Positions 35,655 to 44,325 of a stretch of 64,000 nucleotides of DNA are shown piece after piece. A program made the position numbers and the translations under genes. Position 1 is the stretch's first letter; each line of letters begins with the position of its first letter. The notes below the pieces were generated by a model that worked only from the letters and a program-made list of their open reading frames with translations, was not told the DNA's origin and made no database searches. The stretch spans positions 34,624-98,623 of the forward strand of contig NZ_JAAIMY010000012.1 in the NCBI RefSeq assembly GCF_013300825.1. The letters are read 5' to 3'. Origin of the DNA: Blautia wexlerae (GTDB taxonomy: Bacteria; Bacillota; Clostridia; Lachnospirales; Lachnospiraceae).

Positions 35655-35675
35655 TTTAAAAAAGAGGAGACGCAA

Positions 35676-37181
35676 ATGAACGATATAATATTGAAAGTAG
35701 ATCATTTGTCCAAATATTTTGCATTAGTGAAAGCGTTAGATGATATCTCTTTTGATGTGCGAAGAGGAGAGGTTCATGCGCTCTGTGGAGAAAATGGAGC
35801 AGGCAAGTCAACATTTATAAAATTACTGACGGGTGCCTATGAACCTACAAAAGGAACAATTGAATTTGAACATAAGGTGTATGAAAAAATGACACCGAAG
35901 TTATCCATGGATTTGGGAATATCGGTTATCTATCAGGAGTTCAGTCTGATTCCATATCTGACAGTTGCAGAGAACATTTTTTATGGAAGAGAAATTCAGA
36001 AATATGGAATCAGAAACATAAAAGAAATGAATCAGCGTGCGGAAGAACTGTGTAAGGAAATGGGCGTTGATCTGGATGTAAAAACAAAAGTATGTGAACT
36101 GGGAGTGGCTTATCAGCAGATTGTGGAAATTATGAAAGCTGTATCGAAAAATGCCAGGTTTATTATCATGGATGAACCAACAGCACCACTGACCATCAAT
36201 GAAACAAAGATTTTTTTTGACATCATTGAAAAACTCAGAGAAAAGAGAGTTACTATTATTTTTATATCGCACAGATTGGAGGAAGTATTTGAACTATGTG
36301 ATCGCGTGACGGTATTTTGTGATGGAAGATATATTGTTACTAAAGATGTAAAAGATGTAACCAAGCAGCAGCTGATCTCTTATATGGTAGGACGTGAACT
36401 GACGGAATCCTACCCTGTGAATATCGCTGGAAAAGGGGAAGTGCTGCTGGAAGCAGATCATTTGACCAATAAGAGAATAAAAGAGATCAGTTTTCAGTTG
36501 AGAAAAGGAGAAATACTGGGATTTGGAGGACTGGTTGGAGCAGGACGTACGGAGGTGGCAAGAGCCATATATGGTGCCGATCGGATACTTTCCGGGAGAC
36601 TGAAAAAGAATGGAGAAACTTTCTGCCCGGCAAACCCGAGAGATGGTCTGAAGCATGGAATTGGTCTGATACCGGAAGACCGCAAGAGGCAGGGTTTGAT
36701 TCTGGGAATGTCAGTAAAGGAGAACACTGTTTTCAGCATCTATGATAAATGTACAAATACGGGAGTCATACAGAAATCAAAAGTAGAAAGTCTTGTGGAT
36801 GATTATATAAAAGAATTAAAAATAAAAACACCAAACAGGGAACAGATTGCGAAGAATCTGTCTGGCGGAAACCAACAGAAAATTGTTCTGGCAAAAATGC
36901 TGGCAACAAACTGCGATGTGCTGATTTTTGACGAACCTACCCGCGGAATTGATGTGGGCGCGAAACAGGAGATCTATGCATTGATGACAGAACTGGCAAA
37001 ACAGGGAAAAGGAATCATCATGATCAGCAGTGAAATGCCGGAATTGATAGGCATGTCAGACCGGATTCTGGTAATGAGCCATGGAAAAATTGTAGGAGAA
37101 CTGGAAAGAACAGAGTACACACAGGAAAGAATTCTGGAATTTGCGTCTACAGAGAAAGAAGGAGTAGAGGAACATGAGTAA
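35676..37181 (+). CDS. ribose-type ABC transporter ATPase (two domains)
   Basis: A 501-residue protein with two ATP-binding cassettes, as in RbsA/MglA. The first has Walker A GENGAGKST and Walker B FIIMDEPTAP. The second has a degenerate A site (GGLVGAGRTEV), signature NLSGGNQQKIVLAKML and VLIFDEPTRGIDVG. It energises import with the permease that overlaps its 3' end by eight bases. GAGGAG precedes the ATG. Confidence 0.93.
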   Translation: MNDIILKVDHLSKYFALVKALDDISFDVRRGEVHALCGENGAGKSTFIKLLTGAYEPTKGTIEFEHKVYEKMTPKLSMDLGISVIYQEFSLIPYLTVAENIFYGREIQKYGIRNIKEMNQRAEELCKEMGVDLDVKTKVCELGVAYQQIVEIMKAVSKNARFIIMDEPTAPLTINETKIFFDIIEKLREKRVTIIFISHRLEEVFELCDRVTVFCDGRYIVTKDVKDVTKQQLISYMVGRELTESYPVNIAGKGEVLLEADHLTNKRIKEISFQLRKGEILGFGGLVGAGRTEVARAIYGADRILSGRLKKNGETFCPANPRDGLKHGIGLIPEDRKRQGLILGMSVKENTVFSIYDKCTNTGVIQKSKVESLVDDYIKELKIKTPNREQIAKNLSGGNQQKIVLAKMLATNCDVLIFDEPTRGIDVGAKQEIYALMTELAKQGKGIIMISSEMPELIGMSDRILVMSHGKIVGELERTEYTQERILEFASTEKEGVEEHE

Positions 37182-38139
37182 GAAAAATGATGTATTAACA
37201 AAAATGCTGGACTATGGAATCCTGATGGTTCTGATAATTCTGATTATCTTTTTTTCTGTTGCATCCAGCAATTTTCTCAGCATTAATACCTGTATGACAA
37301 TTTTAAAACAGGTGTCCATTACCGGAATTACATCAGTGGGAATGTGTTATGTAATTCTTACGGGAGGAATTGATTTATCAGTTGGTTCCATTGCGGGTCT
37401 GAGTGCGGTAATAGCAGCACTTGTAATGCAGGCGGGAGCACCGGGAGTAATAGGATCTCTTGTTGCTTTACTGGTTGCGCTTGCAGTAGGAGCGCTCAAT
37501 GGATTTTGTGTGACAAAGTTAAATATGCCGGCATTGATTGCAACACTGGGTACTCAGACAGCATTAAGAGGACTGGCATATATCGTTACAGATGGATTAC
37601 CGGTTCACAGTTTCAGTAAAACATATGGTAATTTCGCAAAAACATCCATAGCCGGAATTCCACTTATGGTAATTCTGATGCTGCTGGTATTTCTGGTTGG
37701 AAAGTTTATTTTGGAAAGAACCACATTTGGACGTTATGTATACGGTGTTGGGGGAAATGAAGAAGCATCCCATCTTTCCGGTGTAAATGTCATGAGAGTA
37801 AAACTGATTGTATATGCTTTTGCCGGATTTTTATCAGGTATTGCAGGACTGGTATTACTTTCCAGAACCAGCAGCGGCCAGCCATCTGCCGGAGACGGAT
37901 ATGAAATGGATGCGATTACGGCAGTAGTTCTTGGCGGCGTAAGTCTGTCAGGAGGCGAGGGAAGAATTAATCAGGTAATGATCGGTGTAGTTCTGATGGG
38001 AGTGTTATCAACCGGGATGATTATGTGTGGCATCAATGACTATGTACAGAAACTGGTAAAAGGTATTGTTCTGATTCTGGCGGTTGCATTTATGGAATTT
38101 TCCGGAAAAGTAAGGAATCAGAGAATGGTTCAGAAATAG
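37174..38139 (+). CDS. ribose-type ABC transporter permease
   Basis: A 321-residue RbsC-like membrane protein with about eight to ten hydrophobic segments. Family stretches are LTGGIDLSVGSIAGLSAV and VVLGGVSLSGGEG. It overlaps the ATPase gene and ends 11 bases before the kinase start, so translation is probably coupled. Only one permease gene is present, as is usual for homodimeric RbsC. Confidence 0.92.
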   Translation: MSKKNDVLTKMLDYGILMVLIILIIFFSVASSNFLSINTCMTILKQVSITGITSVGMCYVILTGGIDLSVGSIAGLSAVIAALVMQAGAPGVIGSLVALLVALAVGALNGFCVTKLNMPALIATLGTQTALRGLAYIVTDGLPVHSFSKTYGNFAKTSIAGIPLMVILMLLVFLVGKFILERTTFGRYVYGVGGNEEASHLSGVNVMRVKLIVYAFAGFLSGIAGLVLLSRTSSGQPSAGDGYEMDAITAVVLGGVSLSGGEGRINQVMIGVVLMGVLSTGMIMCGINDYVQKLVKGIVLILAVAFMEFSGKVRNQRMVQK

Positions 38140-38150
38140 GAGGGGTGATA

Positions 38151-39833
38151 TTGAAAAAATATACCATCGGAATTGATTTTGGAACATTGTCAGGAAGATG
38201 CCTTCTGGCAGATGTAGAGACTGGTGAGGAAATAGCCACCAGTGTGCTGGAATACAGGCACAGAGTAATGAGTGAGACTTTGCCGGATGGTACCAGACTT
38301 GGAGTAGACTGGCATTTGCAGCATCCTGGAGATTATCTGGATGTATTGAGGATCACCATAAGAGATGTAATAAAACAGGCGGAGATTAGGCCGGAACAGG
38401 TGATTGGAATCGGGATCGATACAACCGGCTGTACAATTTTGCCAATAAAAAAGGACGGAACGCCACTTTGTTTTCTGGAAAGATGGAAAGGCAGTCCCAA
38501 TGCTTATGTGAAGCTGTGGAAACATCATGCTGCACAACCCTATGCAGATAAAATGACAGAGACAGCACTGGCGAGAAATGAAAAATTTATTCAGCGTTAC
38601 GGTGGGAAAATATCCAGTGAATGGATGTTTCCAAAAATATGGCAGGTATTGGATGAAAGTCCGGAGATCTATGAAGATACGGATGCATTTCTTGAAGTGA
38701 CAGACTGGATTGTGATGCAGCTGACAGGAAAACTGATTCGAAACAGCTGCGCTGCCGGCGCAAAAGCCTGCTGGCATAAAAAGGATGGATATCCGTCTTC
38801 GGATTATTTTAAAGCGCTGGATCCGAGACTGGAACATGTAATAGAGGAAAAAATCTGGGGACCGGTGCAGTCTATTGGCACCAGGGCAGGAGTTTTGAAA
38901 AAAACAAGTGCAGAACTCACCGGTATTCCGGAGGGAACACCGGTGGCAGTGGGGCATTTTGATGCTCACGGTGCAACTGTGGGAGCAAAAGTAACAGGTC
39001 CGGGACGTATGTTGATTATGATGGGAACCAGCAGTTGTCATGAACTGATGTGTACAGAAGAAAAAATGGTGCCGGGAATCTGCGGTTATGTGGAAGATGG
39101 AATTGTACCTGGGTATTTTGGATATGAGGCAGGACAGAGCTGTGTAGGAGATCATTTCGCATGGCTGACAGAGAATTTTCTCTCGGCGTCTTATGAAAAA
39201 GCAGCAAATGAACAGGGAATCCATATTTATGAATATTTAAACAAACTGGCCGCAAAGAAAAAAGTGGGGGAAACGGGACTTCTGGCATTGGATTGGTGGA
39301 ATGGAAACAGAAGTGTTCTGGTAGATGGAAGCCTGTCCGGAATGATGCTGGGATTTACATTAAATACCAGAATAGAAGACATGTACCGGACATTGATAGA
39401 AGCAACTGCGTTTGGTACAAGAAAGATCATTGAAACATTTGTGGAATATGAGATTCCAGTGGATGAGATTATTGTGGCAGGGGGAATTGCTCAGAAGAAT
39501 CCGTTTATGATGCAGATTTATGCAGATGTAACGGGACGGCCGATCAGAATTGCCGGTTCCAGACAGAACGCAGCATTATCTTCCTGTATCTGGGGAGCGT
39601 TGGCAGCAGGAAAGGAAGCCGGTGGCTATGACAGTGTAGACGAAGCGGCAGAACGGATGGGAAATCTTCAAGATAAGACGTATTTTCCAAATGTTGAAAA
39701 TAAAAAAGAATACGACAGATTATACAGAGAATACGAACTGGTGCATGACTATTTTGGCAGAGGACAGAATGATGTTATGAAGCGGCTGAAAAAGCGCATG
39801 AATCAGTGTATTCAGGAAACGGAGGAAAAATGA
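38151..39833 (+). CDS. araB: ribulokinase (FGGY family)
   Basis: A 560-residue sugar kinase of the AraB type: IGIDFGTLSGRCLL at the N-terminus, GIGIDTTGCTILPI, MGTSSCHELM and the C-terminal FGGY-like IIVAGGIAQKNPFMMQIYAD. It phosphorylates L-ribulose or a related pentulose at position 5. AGGAGG (38138-38143) is seven bases before TTG 38151, which I prefer to GTG 38145. No arabinose isomerase gene is present nearby. Confidence 0.88.
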   Translation: MKKYTIGIDFGTLSGRCLLADVETGEEIATSVLEYRHRVMSETLPDGTRLGVDWHLQHPGDYLDVLRITIRDVIKQAEIRPEQVIGIGIDTTGCTILPIKKDGTPLCFLERWKGSPNAYVKLWKHHAAQPYADKMTETALARNEKFIQRYGGKISSEWMFPKIWQVLDESPEIYEDTDAFLEVTDWIVMQLTGKLIRNSCAAGAKACWHKKDGYPSSDYFKALDPRLEHVIEEKIWGPVQSIGTRAGVLKKTSAELTGIPEGTPVAVGHFDAHGATVGAKVTGPGRMLIMMGTSSCHELMCTEEKMVPGICGYVEDGIVPGYFGYEAGQSCVGDHFAWLTENFLSASYEKAANEQGIHIYEYLNKLAAKKKVGETGLLALDWWNGNRSVLVDGSLSGMMLGFTLNTRIEDMYRTLIEATAFGTRKIIETFVEYEIPVDEIIVAGGIAQKNPFMMQIYADVTGRPIRIAGSRQNAALSSCIWGALAAGKEAGGYDSVDEAAERMGNLQDKTYFPNVENKKEYDRLYREYELVHDYFGRGQNDVMKRLKKRMNQCIQETEEK

Positions 39834-39834
39834 T

Positions 39835-40539
39835 ATGTTAGAGAAATTGAAGCAGAAAGTACTGGAAGCCAATCTGGATCTGGTAACAAAACAGTTAGTG
39901 ATTTCCACATGGGGAAATGTTTCGGGTTATGATCCGGAGACAGAGCTGGTAGTAATCAAGGCAAGCGGTGTCCATTATGATGTGATGAAGCAGGAGCATA
40001 TGACAGTAGTAGATCTGGATGGAAAGGTAGTAGAAGGGGAATATACACCATCCACGGACACTGCAACTCATGTAGCGCTGTATAAGGCATTTGCAAAGTA
40101 CGGAATCAGGGGAATTGTGCATACACACTCCCAGTATGCAACGATGTGGGCACAGTTTGGCAAGGATATACCTGCTTACGGAACAACGCACTGTGACTAT
40201 TTTTATGGTGATATTCCATGTACGAGATTGATGACTCCGGAGGAAATTGCCGGAGAATATGAAAAGAATACCGGGGATGTCATTCTGGAAAGATTTGCAG
40301 AACTGGATTGCAGAAAAATGAATGCAGTTCTGGTACATAGTCATGGACCGTTTGTGTGGGGGACTTCACCAAAGGCAGCAGTATTAAATAGCCAGGTTTT
40401 AGAATATATTTCTAAAATGGCATATTGCAACTATACGATATCGGACGGAAAGCTTTCCAGAATACAGGAAGAACTGAAAAATAAGCATTACAACAGGAAA
40501 TTTGGAGAAGACGCATACTATGGACAGGGTAAAAAATAA
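39835..40539 (+). CDS. araD: L-ribulose-5-phosphate 4-epimerase
   Basis: A 234-residue class II aldolase-fold enzyme. Metal and catalytic features are TWGNVSGYDPE, KASGVHYD, the zinc HTHSQYA motif and VHSHGPFVWG. It converts L-ribulose-5-phosphate to D-xylulose-5-phosphate. It begins two bases after the kinase stop codon and its 3' end overlaps the SIS gene by 20 bases, so this is a tight operon. Confidence 0.93.
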   Translation: MLEKLKQKVLEANLDLVTKQLVISTWGNVSGYDPETELVVIKASGVHYDVMKQEHMTVVDLDGKVVEGEYTPSTDTATHVALYKAFAKYGIRGIVHTHSQYATMWAQFGKDIPAYGTTHCDYFYGDIPCTRLMTPEEIAGEYEKNTGDVILERFAELDCRKMNAVLVHSHGPFVWGTSPKAAVLNSQVLEYISKMAYCNYTISDGKLSRIQEELKNKHYNRKFGEDAYYGQGKK

Positions 40540-41140
40540 AACAGGCTTTGACAGTGTAAAAACAGTATTACAAAAAGAAGCGGCAGAAATACAGAAACTG
40601 GCAGATCATTTGAATCAGGATGATGTGAACCAAATGCTGTTACTGTTAAATGAATGCAATGGAAAAGTAATTACCTGTGGATGTGGAACTTCCGGGGCTG
40701 CAGCAAAAAAAATAGCTCATACGTTGAACTGCATTAACAGACCTGCATTTTTCCTTTCTCCTTCCGATGCATTACATGGAGGTATGGGAGTACTACAGAA
40801 AGATGATTTGATCATTTTCTTCTCCAAGGGTGGGCATACAGTGGAACTTGAATCGATGATAGACAGTTGCAAAAAGAAGGGGATCAGGACGGTACTGGTT
40901 ACGGAGACGGAGGAAAGTAATCTGGCACAGAAAAGCGACTTTTTATTAAAGATAAAGATTGACAGAGAGCCAGATGCTTTCAACATGCTTGCAACTGCAA
41001 GTACCCTGGCTGTAATTGCATTATTTGACGCAATGTCCATTACTCTGGCAAATCATAATGGATATACGAAAGAAGAATTTCTTGTGATCCATCCGGGCGG
41101 AGAAGTGGGAGAAAGACTTTTCGCACAGACAGGAAATTAA
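40520..41140 (+). CDS. KpsF/GutQ-like SIS sugar-phosphate isomerase
   Basis: A 206-residue SIS-domain protein with ITCGCGTSGAAAKKIAHTL and IIFFSKGGHTVELESMI, similar to the isomerase domain of arabinose-5-phosphate isomerases but without CBS domains. GGAGAAG lies before ATG 40520 inside araD. It likely interconverts an aldose- and a ketose-phosphate. It is the second SIS enzyme of the region besides hxlB, and the substrate may differ from classical KpsF. Confidence 0.82.
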   Translation: MDRVKNKTGFDSVKTVLQKEAAEIQKLADHLNQDDVNQMLLLLNECNGKVITCGCGTSGAAAKKIAHTLNCINRPAFFLSPSDALHGGMGVLQKDDLIIFFSKGGHTVELESMIDSCKKKGIRTVLVTETEESNLAQKSDFLLKIKIDREPDAFNMLATASTLAVIALFDAMSITLANHNGYTKEEFLVIHPGGEVGERLFAQTGN

Positions 41141-41157
41141 AGAAGGGAGAGAACAAT

Positions 41158-41811
41158 ATGGCAAAATTGTCGCTTTCCCTGTTCGCAGCAGATATTCTGC
41201 AAATGAATGAGGAGCTGCAGCAGACAAAACGTTCAGAAATTACATCATTTCATGTGGATATTATGGATGGACATTTTGTACCATTATTTGGATTGAATCC
41301 AGTCTGGCTGAAACAGATAAAAAAAGTCTATTCCATTGATCAGGATTTCCATTTTATGGCATATATGACAAAAGAAATGCTGGAGCCTTATTTTTCACTG
41401 GAACCGGTAGGAATCACCATTCATCTGGAAGCAGGGAAGAAAAAAGAAAATCTGGAAATACTTCAGCAAATAAAAGAAAAAGGTATACGTGCCGGAATTG
41501 CCATATCACCGGAAAGTGAATGGGAAGAAATAAAGCCCTATCTGGACGAGGCAGAAGAAATACTGGTAATGAGTACCGTACCAGGAAGAGAAGGATCTGT
41601 ATTTATAGAGAGTACATACGAAAAGATCAGGTGTATCAAACATCTGATAACAGAACAAAAGAGAAACACAATGTTAAGTGTGGACGGTGGGCTGAATCTG
41701 GAAAGAGCATTGGACTGTATCAGAAACGGTGCAGACCGAATCATTATGGGGCGGGCTTTTTTTGGTAGTAACCAGAAGAAAGAGCTTGTAAAAGAAATCG
41801 TGGAGGCATAA
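41158..41811 (+). CDS. ribulose-phosphate 3-epimerase family enzyme
   Basis: A 217-residue TIM-barrel protein with the family signatures SFHVDIMDGHFVPLFGL (metal His and Asp), ITIHLEAG, VMSTVPGREG and MLSVDGGLNLE. It differs from housekeeping Rpe in several positions (STVPGREGS in place of the usual VNPGFGGQ), so it may be an allulose-6-phosphate 3-epimerase or a variant for an unusual pentulose phosphate. It is last in the operon; a strong terminator follows. Confidence 0.85.
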   Translation: MAKLSLSLFAADILQMNEELQQTKRSEITSFHVDIMDGHFVPLFGLNPVWLKQIKKVYSIDQDFHFMAYMTKEMLEPYFSLEPVGITIHLEAGKKKENLEILQQIKEKGIRAGIAISPESEWEEIKPYLDEAEEILVMSTVPGREGSVFIESTYEKIRCIKHLITEQKRNTMLSVDGGLNLERALDCIRNGADRIIMGRAFFGSNQKKELVKEIVEA

Positions 41812-41814
41812 ATG

Positions 41815-41863
41815 TCAGGAGACAGAGGAACGCAAAAATCTCTGTCTCCTGATGCTTATTTTT
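41815..41863 (+). terminator. terminator of the pentulose operon
   Basis: A perfect 13-bp stem (TCAGGAGACAGAG with CTCTGTCTCCTGA) is followed by a T-rich run. It overlaps the end of a minus-strand pseudogene. Confidence 0.85.
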
Positions 41864-42351
41864 CCGTTTCGGTTTTTGTCTCTGAGCCAAGTCTTCCGGC
41901 AAGGAAGATACTGGTCGGTCCATCAGCTCCGCTAATGATAGCTGTGGAGGTCGTATCATCGGCAGAAGTTTCTGCATTTTCTGTATCTACATCGTCTTCT
42001 GTCCGGACAGAATCCCAGCCGATATTGAATCCAGTCAGATTCCAGTTCTTATTGTGGGTTGCAAAAAGAAAGACCACGTCGTTATCTGTGGAATCATCGC
42101 TTTCCGGTGTAGCGGAAAATTCCGTTTTCTCTGTGGTGTTTTCAGAAGCACTTCCGTAGTATAATAGATGTCCATATCGGTAAGCTGAGTATCATATTCA
42201 TCTGTTTCCGAATCAATTGCAGTTTCTATGATTGTCTGTGTGTTTTCATGATCCTGTGGCTTTGCTTTGGTATCGTCTGGTTTATTGGCGGCAAATACCG
42301 TCAGAGAAGAACACTGCAGAGCAGCACTTAAGCAAATAATTTCATGTTCAT
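41856..42351 (-). pseudogene. broken secreted protein gene
   Basis: GGGAG precedes a minus-strand start near 42351, but the signal-peptide region has a stop after MNMKLFA and a shift before TVFAANKPDDTKAKP. A second shift occurs after DMDIYY. The last part is intact (residues with WNLTGFNIGWDSV and the end STAIISGADGPTSIFLAGR). It looks like a small exported protein decayed by point lesions. The family is not recognised. Confidence 0.6.
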
Positions 42352-42459
42352 CGTAAAACTCCCTTCATGCATGAAAATTATTAGGCGTTTGCGAAATGCC
42401 AAACACCGCATAAATACGGCGTTTTTTTGTTGTTAAAATAAAATATCTCCTCAAGGTTT

Positions 42460-43172
42460 ATGGTAAAAGAGAAAGCAAAAATTGTTCTTGATACTCCGGT
42501 CAGCCGTGAGGCAATCCGAAGAGCCTTAAAAAAAACAAACTTCGACCTTACAAAAACGACTACTGGTGCATCCCCCAAAAAGATGATGCCGAATTTATAG
42601 CATGTATGGAAGATGTCCTTGATGTATATGAACTCGCATACAATCCTGAAAGACCAGTTGTATGCATGGACGAAAAACCTTACCAGTTACTGGGCGATGG
42701 AAGGAAACCACTGCCCATGCGTCCGGGTGACAATCAGAAAACAGATTCGGAATATGTCAGGAATGGTATCTGCAGCATATTTGCTTTTATCGAACCGCTT
42801 GGAGTCACTCATTATGTCAGCGTGCGAGAACATCGTACTGCCTTTGACTGGGCAGAAGAGATAAAATATCTCGTTGATGTCATGTATCCTGATGCAGAAA
42901 AAATAATTCTTGTTATGGATAACCTTAACACCCATAAACCGGCGTCCTTGTATAAAAGGTATCCAGCAGATGAGGCAAGACGGATTATCAAGCGTTTGGA
43001 AATTCTCTATACACCCAAACATGGAAACTGGCTTGACATTGCAGAAATAGAACGGAATGTAATGACCAGACAGTGTTTGTCACGAACGATTGAAAACATT
43101 GCAAGTCTTCGTGAAGAGTTAGCTGCGTGGGAAGTCGAGCGTAATAAAGTCGCAGCAAAAGTTAATTGGTAG
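42460..43172 (+). mobile_element. IS630-family transposase remnant
   Basis: From 42606 a 188-residue frame has the IS630 DDE signatures: VVCMDEKPYQLLGD (first Asp), ILVMDNLNTHKPASLY (second Asp) and HGNWLDIAEIERNV (Glu). Upstream, 42460-42605 encodes more of the protein (SREAIRRALKK then LRPYKNDYWC) but in two frames joined at an A8 run (42528-42535). The N-terminal DNA-binding part is missing. No clear terminal repeats were found. Confidence 0.8.
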
Positions 43173-43276
43173 TTCCGAACTGCTGATGCAAGAGTGAAGT
43201 TGAGTTCATTGTATCCTACGTTTACAACAGCTTCCGAATAGGAAGTTGTTGTAATGCTAAATATCAATGTGCCGGC

Positions 43277-44080
43277 ACACTGGTGGCAGAACGGTTTAGT
43301 GACAGGGTTAAATACTTTTTTACACTGAATGAACCACAGTGCTTTGTGGGTCTTGGATTTCTGAATGGAGAACATGCACCAGGTCTGAAAGCACCTCTCA
43401 GGGACACTTTTGAAATGGCACATAATGCGATGAAAGCACATGGAAGAGCAGTTCAGATGCTCCGACAGTATGGAAAACAGCCGCTTATTATTGGTCATGC
43501 ACCTACATGCGGGATGTGTTATCCTGAGACAGAAAAACCGGAGGATATTGAAGCAGCAAGACAGGCTATGTTTTCTATGCAGTCAGATGACAGAAACTGG
43601 ACATGGTGTATCATGGTGGTCGGATCCGGTTCTGCTTGGACATTATCCGGAAGAGGGTATGAAACGTTATGAAGCATATCTTCCGCAGATCATGGATGAG
43701 GATATGAAGCTGATTTCGGAACCGATTGATGTTTACGGACAGAATATCTACAATGGGAGATGCGTTCGTATGGGAGCAGACGGAAAACCTGAAGATGTGA
43801 AACGTTATGAAGGTTTCCTGAAAACAGCAATTGACTGGCCGGTAACACCGGAGGTACTTTACTGGGGACCTAAATTCTTATACGAACGGTATCAGAAGCC
43901 GATGTACATTACGGAAAACGGTATTTTCAGTGGTTGCTGATGGATAATTTTGAATGGTCAAAAGGTTATTCGGAACGTTTCGGACTTATATATGTAGATT
44001 TCAGAAATCAGCAGCGGATTCTGAAAGATTCCGCATACTGGTATCGAGATGTAATACAGACGAATGGAGAAATGCTGTAA
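43277..44080 (+). pseudogene. GH1 beta-glucosidase pseudogene
   Basis: A broken paralogue of the intact gene at 54662-56020. It lacks about the first 145 codons, starting at LVAERFSDRV. It retains LNEPQCFVGLGF and YPETEKPEDIEAARQAMF, shifts frame near 43605, and has lost the stretch after the nucleophile motif ITENG through FQW, probably by deletion between GGnATTTC-like repeats. The C-terminus ([24 protein letters not shown]) remains. The IS630 remnant lies at its truncated end. Confidence 0.85.
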
Positions 44081-44095
44081 GAAAGTACAGAACAG

Positions 44096-44150
44096 AAAAA
44101 GACTTCTTTATCGGAAATTGGTTGTAATTTTCGAAAAGAGGTCTTTTCTT
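44096..44150 (+). terminator. terminator after the GH1 pseudogene
   Basis: AAAAAGAC and TCTTT pair with AAAGA and GTCTTTT, followed by a T-rich tail. It was probably the terminator of the once intact gene. Confidence 0.7.
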
Positions 44151-44196
44151 TGTTTCTTTTGCCAGTTTTTTCTTTTCTGTTTTGGCGGTTTTGTAT

Positions 44197-44241
44197 AACT
44201 TAAAAAATTAAGTTGACTGGAAATTAAAAATTAAGTATACT
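44197..44241 (+). promoter_or_regulatory. promoter of the mannan locus with TTAAGTT operator
   Basis: TTGACT (44213-44218) and TATACT (44236-44241) are 17 bases apart. A perfect inverted repeat AACTTAA-AAAA-TTAAGTT (44197-44214) overlaps the -35 box, and another TTAAG sits against the -10. The same half-site occurs at the binding-protein promoter, so it is a candidate operator for the LacI-family protein. Confidence 0.7.
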
Positions 44242-44325
44242 GACAGAGAAAAGAAACGGAAAAATCCATCCAACACAACGGATGAAACAATTTTCGCAGA
44301 GACTGCATAACAGAAAGGAGCAGAA

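Noticed and set aside
38190..39224. 344-codon open frame on the minus strand
   Set aside because: Antisense to the ribulokinase gene, Cys/His/Phe-rich without motifs and without a ribosome site.
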